From CAYFRC01 sp050946115 (GTDB taxonomy: Bacteria; Bacillota; Clostridia; Christensenellales; Aristaeellaceae): a stretch of DNA of 12,804 bases. The notes under the pieces are model-generated. The model made no database searches, was not told the origin of the DNA, and was given only the letters and a program-made list of their open reading frames with translations. The translations under genes and the position numbers were made by a program. Below, in pieces: positions 1 through 6,422 of this stretch (position 1 is the stretch's first letter; each line of letters begins with the position of its first letter). The stretch spans positions 1 to 12,804 of the forward strand of contig JBMNUF010000038.1 in NCBI GenBank assembly GCA_050946115.1, written 5' to 3'.

Positions 1-33
1 CTCGGAGCATGTTCTGACTTCCTTCTTGTTTGT

Positions 34-198
34 TCAGCAGCTACAATTAGAAGTCTTCATGCTCCTTTTGTCTACCTCATTCCTGTCAATCCCACAACTT
101 TCCGTGATGAACCTTTTGATGTCGTACATCTCTACCAGTTGGCCGATGATGTTCCGTTTCTCTTCACTCAGTCCGTTGTACTTTCGTGGTCTTCCCAT
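34..198 (-). pseudogene. IS256-family transposase, N-terminal remnant (54 aa)
   Basis: A short reading frame starts at ATG 196-198, preceded by an excellent AGGAGG at 206-211, and stops at TGA 34-36. The first 28 residues (MGRPRKYNGLSEEKR..., ending ...EMYDIK) match the conserved start of IS256/mutator transposases, which are normally about 400 residues long. After YDIK the expected continuation (a DIQDALKDLLGGT-like segment) is absent. Instead the frame runs through an unrelated Cys- and Ser-rich tail (...MKTSNCSC) to a stop. This indicates an internal deletion or recombination after codon 28, so the product cannot be an active transposase: the DDE catalytic residues are all missing. The family call rests on remembered N-terminal similarity only. 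Confidence 0.55.
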
Positions 199-205
199 TG
201 CTAAC

Positions 206-250
206 GCCTCCTGTGTTTTATTCTATCACAGAAGGCGGTGCGTTTACAGA
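206..250 (-). promoter_or_regulatory. Probable transposase promoter and RBS
   Basis: On the minus strand a TAGAAT hexamer (220-225) is preceded by TG-A, giving an extended -10 element. A weak TGTAAA (243-248) sits 17 nt upstream as a possible -35. An AGGAGG follows at 206-211, 7 nt before the transposase ATG. Confidence 0.4.
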
Positions 251-279
251 AAATTTTTTACAGGCTCGAAGACTCCCGA

Positions 280-1122
280 CTACTCCACCCAGCAGAACCG
301 CATATGATCATTATACCAGCTTCGATCATATTCGTCGGCACATGTCAATCCATCTATCAGGTTCCATAATGGAGTGTTATAGGCTTCGCCGTTTTTGGTA
401 TTCAGAAATGTAAGCTGCCCATCAATGGTCCATCCATCATTTGTAGGATAGGTGGACATAAAAGCCAACACGCCGCTCTGGGATATCTCGGCGCCGTATA
501 TCATATCGTCTGCTCTCAACGGTTCCCCCTTTAGACTCGTCAATTCTGAGCATGTATTGTCCTTTATGTTATAGACGATCAGCTGGTGAGGCTTAAGGGA
601 TGCTTCGTCTCCTTCATCGTTCAAGAAAAATCCAAGAAGCTTGAAGCATTCCGGTAGATTGCATAGGATGCCTTCCTGAAATCCTGCGTATTTCTCCAAA
701 TCAGTGGAATCGGTATTGTAGGGCTGAAGGATATAAAAATATGCTTCAGGTTCTGTGGGTACATAATCATAATATATAGACATACTGATCGGCTTCTCTA
801 TCGGAGACCATATAATATCCGGATAGACAAGCATAGGCCTGCACCCGGGGGCCTGTGTTAAATAGGATCCGTCGGGCACTTTTGTCCTCGTATAATTCCT
901 CTCATCAAAGTTCAGGCACAGCACCTGCTGACCGTATGCTATCCATTCGAGATCTTCATCGGCTCTCAGCACTTCTTCCCCGATGGCAATACAAAACTTC
1001 CCGGTAAGCCACCACGGGACATCAAGGGGATAACTTAGATCATACGTTATAGCATATGCATTTGATACAAATACCAACAGCATAAGGATAGGAATCATAA
1101 ATCGTTTTCTTCTTATCATCAT
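280..1122 (-). CDS. Exported protein of unknown function, probably beta-propeller-like, possibly 3'-truncated
   Basis: The 280-residue product starts with a clear Sec signal peptide: Arg/Lys residues 4-7 (RRKR), a hydrophobic core at about 9-19, and a likely cleavage after ...NAYA around residue 24. The start at 1120-1122 has AGGAGG (1128-1133) 5 nt upstream; a second ATG follows directly. Segments such as SQSGVLAF...GQLTFLNTKNGE near residues 214-245 resemble blades of TolB/WD-type propellers, but I recognise no named family. Codons are visibly A+T-richer than in all neighbours, suggesting a different origin. The stop TAG lies about ten bases from the IS256-like end, and the last residues (MRFCWVE) read like the start of another strand, so the native C-terminus may have been cut off by the insertion. 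No function is assigned. Confidence 0.7.
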   Translation of the reverse strand: MMIRRKRFMIPILMLLVFVSNAYAITYDLSYPLDVPWWLTGKFCIAIGEEVLRADEDLEWIAYGQQVLCLNFDERNYTRTKVPDGSYLTQAPGCRPMLVYPDIIWSPIEKPISMSIYYDYVPTEPEAYFYILQPYNTDSTDLEKYAGFQEGILCNLPECFKLLGFFLNDEGDEASLKPHQLIVYNIKDNTCSELTSLKGEPLRADDMIYGAEISQSGVLAFMSTYPTNDGWTIDGQLTFLNTKNGEAYNTPLWNLIDGLTCADEYDRSWYNDHMRFCWVE

Positions 1123-1184
1123 TTCATCCTCCTAAAGCCAATTGATACACTTCTTATACAATCTGGAATTGGAATGCCGATTTC

Positions 1185-1203
1185 AAAAAAACATGTATGT
1201 TTT
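1185..1203 (-). terminator. Weak possible terminator after the GH95 gene
   Basis: Downstream of the GH95 stop, the minus strand reads AAAACAT-AC-ATGTTTT followed by further T residues. The stem is A+T-only and the loop is too tight, so this is at best a weak terminator. The rest of the 102-nt gap up to the next gene shows no consensus promoter. Confidence 0.2.
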
Positions 1204-1224
1204 GGCTGACTTTCATCGCCTTCC

Positions 1225-3486
1225 TTAGCGTTCCAAGATCTTGACGTATTCGTTGTGCCAGTAAATATCCACGGTCTTTCCGCCGCGCGCGCGAAGCCCC
1301 TTGACGTATCCCATCTTCCACTTGGCGGGGAGCGCGGGCAGGGGGTGGAGCGTCCCGTCTTCGTCGGACTGCAACAACATCTCCGCGATGCCGGCGCAGG
1401 CGCCGTAGTTCCCGTCGATCTGGAACGGTGGGTGCGCGTCGAACAGGTTCAGATACGTGCCGCCGCCGTGGGAATAGCTCAAAGGCTTTCGCTCGTCCAC
1501 GGTTTTGAGCTGGTTGTCGATGAGGTGCAGCGCGTGGTCGCCGTCGCGAAGCCGCGCCCACTGGTTGATGCGCCAGCCCATCGCCCAGCCGGTGGATTCG
1601 TCGCTGCGGCGGAGGAGCGATGTCTTGCACGCCTGCGCAAGTTCGGGCGTTTCGTCCAAAGTGATGGAGCGCCCCGGGTGCAGCCCGTAGAGATGGGAGA
1701 TGTGGCGGTGATGGATTTCGCTCTCCTCAAAGTTCTCGTTCCATTCGAGCAGCTCGCCGTCTTTTCCGATGCCGAACGGGCGGAGCTTCGGAATGGCGGA
1801 TGCGATTTTTGCCGCAAAGTCCGCATCGATATCCAAAATGTCCGCAGCCTTTTTCAGCATTTCGAATACGTCCAGCACGATCGCCTGCGTCATCGCGGTA
1901 GTCTTGGAAAGCGCCAAGCGCGCCCCGTTCAACAGGAAGGTGTTTTCGGGGGATGTGGACGGGGCGAGGATGAGATCGCCGTTTTCATCCTGCACGAGCT
2001 GCGAAAGATAGAACTCGGCGTTCTTTTTCAGGATCGGATACGCCCTGTCCCTGAGATACGCCTTATCCTGCGTGTATTCGTAGTATTCCCAAATATGCCG
2101 CGCGATCCAGCCGCCCGACATCGGCCAAAACGCGTATGCGCAGCAGCCGCGCGTCTTCGCGCCGACGGGCGTGGACATGCGCCACAGGTCGGTATTGTGG
2201 TGCGAGCAGGTGCCGGGCGCGCCGTAGTATTCCTTTGCGGTGCGCTCGCCGCTCTCGCAGAGTTCCTCGGCGAGGCGGAGCAGCGGCTCCATGCACTCGG
2301 GCAAATCGACCATGAGCGTAGGCCAGTAGTTCATCTCGGTATTGATGTTGATGGTGTAGTTGCAGTTCCACGGCGGGGTGATGGAGTCGTTCCAGATGCC
2401 CTGCAGGTTCGTCGCCTGTGTGCCCTCGCGCGAGGCGGCGATGGTGAGGTATCGCCCGAAATTGAAGTACAGGGCGTACAGCGCCAAATCGTCCTCGCCC
2501 GCTTCGTGCAGGAACAGCCGTTCGTCCGTGGGGAGGTATTTCTCCTCGCCGCCGCCCAATTCCAGTTCCACGCGGTCGTACAGCGCGCGGAAATCCCGAA
2601 CATGCGCCTGCAAAAGGTCGGTATATGCTTTCTTTTCGGCTTTCGCAAGGGTTTCGCGGCACGGCTCGATGTAGGGCTTGCCGTCCAAATGTGGGTGGCG
2701 GTTCCAGCCGTTAAAGGAGGTGCGCGCGTCGAACAAAAGCAGCGCTTTGTCCGCACCCTTTACGGAGATGCAGCCACCGCGCCTCTCCTGCCTGCCGCCT
2801 TTTGCGATCACGCGGAGGTTTGCAAAGTAGCCCATGCCCGTGGTCTCCGGCGTATCGCCGTAGGTGATTTTGCCCCGCGGATCCTGGGGGCCGCTGAATA
2901 CCCACTTGTAATACGGGCAGTTGCCGGTGAAGGTGCAGTCCGTATCCGTCATGGAAACGCTTGCGTCGAGCGCGGGGTGAAGCGCCACATCGAAATTGAG
3001 TGCGTTTCCGCGGTCGCTCGTGAGTCGCATTACGAGTACCTGATCCGGCGCGGAGATAAACGATTCGCGCGCGTAGCGCACATCACCTATCGTGTATTCG
3101 ACGCGGTGTACGCCTTCGGAGATGTCGAGCATGCGGCGGTAATCGACCACTTCGCCGTCGGCATAGGTCGTGAGCGCGATCTCGCCGAGCGAAAGATATA
3201 CCTGCGACCAGAGGTTGGTGAAATTGTCCTCCAACTCCTCCTGCGCCGCCTTGTATTCGCCGCGCAGCGCGAGCTGCTGCGCCTTCTGATACGACGCGCG
3301 CGCGCCCTTGTTTTCGTAAAACGTCGGAAAACCGCTCCAGAGCGTATCCTCGTTGAGGGAGATCTTCTCCTGTTTTGCGCCGCCGTAGAGCATCGCGCCG
3401 AGCCTGCCGTTGCCCAAGGGGAGCGCTTCGTTCCAGCTGAGGGCTTCCTGTTCGTACCAAAGCATATTCGTGCCTTTGTTGAGCAT
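1225..3486 (-). CDS. GH95 family alpha-L-fucosidase (intracellular)
   Basis: The 753-residue protein is a complete GH95 glycosidase, an inverting enzyme that removes terminal alpha-L-fucose (some members prefer L-galactose). The N-terminal beta domain opens with WNEALPLGNGRLGAM (18-32) and LNEDTLWSG (44-52), both family signatures. The (alpha/alpha)6 catalytic domain has NINTEMNYWP (380-389; the two Asn that position the catalytic water), SPENTF (512-517; E514 matches the general acid), HRHISHLYGLHPG (593-605) and FQIDGNYG (688-695; D691). The spacing of these residues agrees with the Bifidobacterium bifidum enzyme AfcA. There is no signal peptide, so it acts in the cytoplasm. I chose ATG 3484-3486 because AGGAGG (3497-3502) precedes it; the in-frame extension to 3579 would run through the promoter. 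The gene is transcribed divergently from the oxidoreductase cluster and is not followed by a clear partner. Confidence 0.93.
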   Translation of the reverse strand: MLNKGTNMLWYEQEALSWNEALPLGNGRLGAMLYGGAKQEKISLNEDTLWSGFPTFYENKGARASYQKAQQLALRGEYKAAQEELEDNFTNLWSQVYLSLGEIALTTYADGEVVDYRRMLDISEGVHRVEYTIGDVRYARESFISAPDQVLVMRLTSDRGNALNFDVALHPALDASVSMTDTDCTFTGNCPYYKWVFSGPQDPRGKITYGDTPETTGMGYFANLRVIAKGGRQERRGGCISVKGADKALLLFDARTSFNGWNRHPHLDGKPYIEPCRETLAKAEKKAYTDLLQAHVRDFRALYDRVELELGGGEEKYLPTDERLFLHEAGEDDLALYALYFNFGRYLTIAASREGTQATNLQGIWNDSITPPWNCNYTININTEMNYWPTLMVDLPECMEPLLRLAEELCESGERTAKEYYGAPGTCSHHNTDLWRMSTPVGAKTRGCCAYAFWPMSGGWIARHIWEYYEYTQDKAYLRDRAYPILKKNAEFYLSQLVQDENGDLILAPSTSPENTFLLNGARLALSKTTAMTQAIVLDVFEMLKKAADILDIDADFAAKIASAIPKLRPFGIGKDGELLEWNENFEESEIHHRHISHLYGLHPGRSITLDETPELAQACKTSLLRRSDESTGWAMGWRINQWARLRDGDHALHLIDNQLKTVDERKPLSYSHGGGTYLNLFDAHPPFQIDGNYGACAGIAEMLLQSDEDGTLHPLPALPAKWKMGYVKGLRARGGKTVDIYWHNEYVKILER

Positions 3487-3514
3487 AGAGTTGTCGCCTC
3501 CTATCTGTAGTTTT

Positions 3515-3543
3515 ATTATAGAATGCGCCGCCGAAACTGTCAA
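3515..3543 (-). promoter_or_regulatory. Consensus sigma-A promoter of the GH95 gene
   Basis: On the minus strand a perfect -35 TTGACA (3538-3543) and a perfect -10 TATAAT (3515-3520) are separated by exactly 17 nt. Transcription would start near 3508, giving a leader of about 20 nt containing the AGGAGG. Such a strong promoter for a glycosidase implies control by a repressor rather than by an activator. Confidence 0.85.
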
Positions 3544-3573
3544 GGGCGATGGCGCATTTTCCGCGCGCCGCAC

Positions 3574-3602
3574 TTGCATTTGCGCCCCAACTATGCTACA
3601 CT
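3574..3602 (+). promoter_or_regulatory. Probable promoter of the oxidoreductase-GH2 cluster
   Basis: A TTGCAT (3574-3579) and a TACACT (3597-3602) lie 17 nt apart, each a partial match to the sigma-A hexamers. The expected transcription start near 3609 gives a leader of about 37 nt with an AGGCGGGGAG ribosome binding site at 3630-3639. The promoter lies back to back with the stronger GH95 promoter. Weaker hexamers fit a regulated promoter. Confidence 0.5.
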
Positions 3603-3620
3603 ACAGACATACAAATGCAA
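3574..3620. promoter_or_regulatory. 9-bp inverted repeat, candidate operator in the divergent intergenic region
   Basis: TTGCATTTG (3574-3582) is repeated exactly, inverted, as CAAATGCAA (3612-3620), with 29 nt between the arms. The left arm covers the predicted -35 of the rightward promoter; the right arm lies just after its predicted start point. A regulator bound to both arms could block this promoter. The GH95 promoter is only about 30 nt to the left, so shared control is possible. No regulator gene is in the window, so the binding protein is unknown. Confidence 0.4.
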
Positions 3621-3645
3621 TGCATAAGAAGGCGGGGAGACGCGA

Positions 3646-4767
3646 ATGCAGACCATCAACATCGGCGTGATCGGCTGGGGTTTCATGGGGAAGACGCATA
3701 CGCACGTATTGCGCGAAATGCCCCTGTTCTACCCCGATGCACCCTTTCGCCCGCAGCTGAAAAGCCTTTGCTCGCGACGGCTCGAAATGGCGCGGCAGGG
3801 CGCAGAGGACGGCGGGTTTGAGACCTTTACGGACGACTACAGGCAGCTTTTGCAGGACAAGACCATAGACGCGGTTTCCATTTGCACGCCCAACGACCTG
3901 CACGAGGAAATGGCGATAGAGGCGCTCCGTGCGGGCAAGCACGTGTATCTGGATAAGCCCGTAGCCGTCACCTACGAATCCGCGCGGCGCATCGCGGATG
4001 CGGCGAAGAAGGCGGGCGTCGTGACGCACGTCGCGCTCAACAACCGCTTCTGGCCCTCCACGCAGCGCGCGAAGGAGATTGTAGAGGAGGGACGCTTGGG
4101 CGAAATCCTGTCGTTCTCGGTTCGCTACCTGCACTCCGGCTCCGTCGACCCCGCAAGGCCCGTCGGCTGGAAACAGCTGATGCAGGGCGGCGTGTTGTTG
4201 GACCTCGGCTCCCACGCGCTGGATCTTGCGCAGTGGCTGTGCGGAACGCCCAAGGAGGTCTTCTGCGCGCTCCGAACGCTCTACCCCACACGCCCCACGA
4301 GGGACGGCGGCACGGAGACGAACCTTTCGGACGACCAGGCGATCATGCTCCTGCGCATGCAAAACGGCGCGCTCGGCACGGTCGAAGCCTCGAAAATCGC
4401 AACCGGCGCGGAGGACGAACTGGTCTTTGAGATATGCGGCACAAAGGGCGCACTCCGCTGGAACCTGATGGACCCCAACTGGCTGTGGTTTTACGACAAC
4501 ACGGTGCCGGACGCGCCCTACGGCGGCATGAAGGGGTATACGAGAATCAGCTGCGTCGCGCGGTTCCCCGCGCCCGCGGGCTCGTTCCTCCCCTCGAAGA
4601 ACACCATCGGCTGGGATCGCGCGCACATGCACTGCTACTATACGTTCCTGAACAATGTCGCGCGGGGAACGCAGTCCTCTCCTTCCATCGAGGATGGTAC
4701 CGAGCTGCAATACCTCATGGAGTGCTGCAAACAATCGAGCGAGACATCGCGGTGGGTGATGGTATGA
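3646..4767 (+). CDS. Gfo/Idh/MocA family NAD(P)-dependent oxidoreductase
   Basis: The 373-residue product has the two-domain architecture of Gfo/Idh/MocA dehydrogenases, which oxidise or reduce a sugar or polyol with NAD(P). The N-terminal Rossmann fold has GWGFMG (10-15) and the substrate-binding Lys motif as DKP (103-105), in place of the more common EKP. The C-terminal alpha/beta domain has GGVLLDLGSHALDL (181-194), with the Asp and His (D186, H190) usually found at the active site. Its length is normal for the family. The start has an AGGCGGGGAG ribosome binding site. The stop codon overlaps the next start as ATGA, so the two genes are translationally coupled. Substrate cannot be read from the sequence; the neighbouring fucosidase and heparinase-like genes suggest a deoxysugar or uronate-derived sugar. 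Confidence 0.9.
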   Translation: MQTINIGVIGWGFMGKTHTHVLREMPLFYPDAPFRPQLKSLCSRRLEMARQGAEDGGFETFTDDYRQLLQDKTIDAVSICTPNDLHEEMAIEALRAGKHVYLDKPVAVTYESARRIADAAKKAGVVTHVALNNRFWPSTQRAKEIVEEGRLGEILSFSVRYLHSGSVDPARPVGWKQLMQGGVLLDLGSHALDLAQWLCGTPKEVFCALRTLYPTRPTRDGGTETNLSDDQAIMLLRMQNGALGTVEASKIATGAEDELVFEICGTKGALRWNLMDPNWLWFYDNTVPDAPYGGMKGYTRISCVARFPAPAGSFLPSKNTIGWDRAHMHCYYTFLNNVARGTQSSPSIEDGTELQYLMECCKQSSETSRWVMV

Positions 4768-6422
4768 TCTCTTTGGGACTCGATACCCTGCTGCTCGGCA
4801 TAGCGCCCGCGCAGGAGATGAAGCTCTTTCCGCCGCTTCGCGACATCGATTCTGCGTATGCGCAGCAGGCTTTGCGCTATGCGGACGATGCGCTGTCCAT
4901 GGATATCCGCCTGCCGCTCTTCAGCGAAGGGCGCGAAGCGCGCAGACAGGTGCGGCGCGAGGTGACGAAAGCGGTCGCACTCGGGCTGTGCCTGCGGGAG
5001 CGGGCGGAATACGCAACCTGCCTTGCGGACGCGCTGTGGGCGATCTGCATGGAGGACGATTGGCACGCAATCTCGGGCGAAGGCGCGATCGATACAGCAG
5101 CCGCGCAGACGGGGGCGCTGATAGCGACGTGCTGCAGCCTCCACAAGGGCGCGTTGGACGCGATCTCCCCGGACATCATCAAGCGCTGCAGGGCGGAAAT
5201 CCGTAGGCGCGTGCTGCGCCCGGTAGCGCAATACACGCGGCTCAACTGGCTCTCGGACGACGGGGTAGAGCCTGCATGCTGCGCGCTTCTGGAATGTGCG
5301 GTTCTGCAGGGCGAGGAGGGCGGCGAGCGCTGGCTCGTCGTCAAAAAGGCGCTGCGACTGCTGGAGGCGTATCTCAACACGAAGAAGGAGGCGCACTTTT
5401 TCTCGATTCGCGACTTTATGGAGCGCGCGGGCGCGCTGTGCGACACATTTTCGCTATTGAAATTGATTTCCGGCGGGAAGATCGACCTCACGCGCGACAA
5501 TGCCCTGCAGAGGGACGTACTGCTCCCCTTGGCGGCATATATCGGAAACGGCTGGTTTGTCGACCCCGGCGCGGGAAATATGCGGTTCGAGCCGGATACG
5601 CGCATGCTCTTTCACATAGGTCTTGGTATGCAGCAAAAGCGCCTCACGGGCATGGCGGCGTATTTTGCGCTTGCGTCGCGCCCCATGCAGTCCACGCTCT
5701 ACCAAAGGCGGTGCTTTCTCGCGGAGAGCGGGGAATATGCGAGGGAACCCGTCGCACTGTCGCTGTTCCCCGAAATCTGCATGGAAAAGCAGGGGTATAT
5801 GGCAATGCGCTCGGAAACGCTCTTTTGCGCGGTACACGCGGGGAGCGGATTTCATGCGGACGCGGGTGACATCGCGCTGTTTTACCGGGGCGAACCCGTG
5901 CTGATCGACATCGGGGAAGTATCCCGCGCGGAATGGCACAACGTGCCCGTCGTGTGCGGGATTCAGCAGATACCGGGTGTATTGGCGTCCGATCTCGATT
6001 TTCGGGGCGAGAGGGGCTATACCGCGCTCTCGCTGTCGCTCACGCGCGCCTACGACGCGCGGGCGCGCCTTTCCTCGTGGCAAAGGACGCTCATGCTCAT
6101 GGGAAGTGCCGTGCGGCTAATCGATATGTTCGAATTGGGAAGCGCGGGGCGGGTCGATTTCCGATTTATTACGCCCATCGCGCCCAAGAGGACGGATAAT
6201 GGCATACAGCTCGGCGCGATCTTCCTTTCGTGGGAGGGGATGCCGCTCACCTGCCGCATCGACAGTATTGAACCGCAATCGGACACATTCGGCGACCGCG
6301 TCTACCGCATTACGCTCTCCATGCAGGAGGACGTACGGGGCGGCAGCGTGGCGTTTACCTTTGAGGATATGGGGAGGGAGACGCAGGATGACGCTGTATA
6401 TCGTGATACCGTGCTACAATGA
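4764..6422 (+). CDS. Heparinase II/III-like protein (polysaccharide-lyase fold)
   Basis: The 552-residue protein resembles the heparinase II/III superfamily, lyases that cleave uronate-containing glycans. Residues from about 35 to 310 are helix-rich and look like the (alpha/alpha) toroid. The C-terminal beta domain carries the superfamily signature H-x-D-x-G at 364-368, then GEPVLIDIG (376-384) and the WHN at 391-393 that follows it in these families. There is no signal peptide, whereas many characterised relatives are exported, so it would act on imported oligosaccharides. The start ATG overlaps the stop of the oxidoreductase gene and has no good ribosome binding site, consistent with translational coupling. 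The frame is open upstream to 4434, but that part lies inside the oxidoreductase gene in another frame. Subfamily and substrate cannot be assigned, and a catalytic Tyr was not located with confidence. Confidence 0.75.
   Translation: MISLGLDTLLLGIAPAQEMKLFPPLRDIDSAYAQQALRYADDALSMDIRLPLFSEGREARRQVRREVTKAVALGLCLRERAEYATCLADALWAICMEDDWHAISGEGAIDTAAAQTGALIATCCSLHKGALDAISPDIIKRCRAEIRRRVLRPVAQYTRLNWLSDDGVEPACCALLECAVLQGEEGGERWLVVKKALRLLEAYLNTKKEAHFFSIRDFMERAGALCDTFSLLKLISGGKIDLTRDNALQRDVLLPLAAYIGNGWFVDPGAGNMRFEPDTRMLFHIGLGMQQKRLTGMAAYFALASRPMQSTLYQRRCFLAESGEYAREPVALSLFPEICMEKQGYMAMRSETLFCAVHAGSGFHADAGDIALFYRGEPVLIDIGEVSRAEWHNVPVVCGIQQIPGVLASDLDFRGERGYTALSLSLTRAYDARARLSSWQRTLMLMGSAVRLIDMFELGSAGRVDFRFITPIAPKRTDNGIQLGAIFLSWEGMPLTCRIDSIEPQSDTFGDRVYRITLSMQEDVRGGSVAFTFEDMGRETQDDAVYRDTVLQ

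Larger units (their letters stand above)
1..270 (-). mobile_element. IS256-family element, 5' remnant
   Basis: This stretch holds the beginning of an IS256-type (mutator) transposase and the non-coding end upstream of it. Read on the minus strand, the end contains TTTTCTGTAAAC at 241-252, a string typical of IS256-family terminal repeats, followed by CTTCTGTGA (227-235), a promoter-like -10, a strong ribosome binding site and the transposase start. The outer boundary of the element is placed only roughly, near 265-280, because no target duplication can be checked. The other end lies outside the window or has been deleted. Confidence 0.55.

Noticed and set aside
1169..1182. Possible promoter for the exported protein gene
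   Set aside because: A TATAAG occurs at 1153-1158 on the minus strand, but nothing resembling TTGACA lies at 16-18 nt; the TTGAAA is 22 nt away.
1255..3510. 751-codon open frame on the plus strand
   Set aside because: It is antisense to the GH95 gene, which has all family motifs. Long antisense frames are common in G+C-rich coding DNA, and this translation is Arg/Val/Ala-rich without recognisable domains.
3601..4734. 377-codon open frame on the minus strand
   Set aside because: It is antisense to the Gfo/Idh/MocA gene, has low-complexity composition and no family resemblance.
4434..4763. 110-codon N-terminal extension of the heparinase-like frame
   Set aside because: This part lies wholly inside the oxidoreductase gene in another frame; the ATGA overlap at 4764 gives a natural start.
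6199..6387. 63-codon N-terminal extension of the GT2-BirA frame
   Set aside because: It lies inside the heparinase-like gene; the glycosyltransferase motif begins right after ATG 6388, which has a good ribosome binding site.
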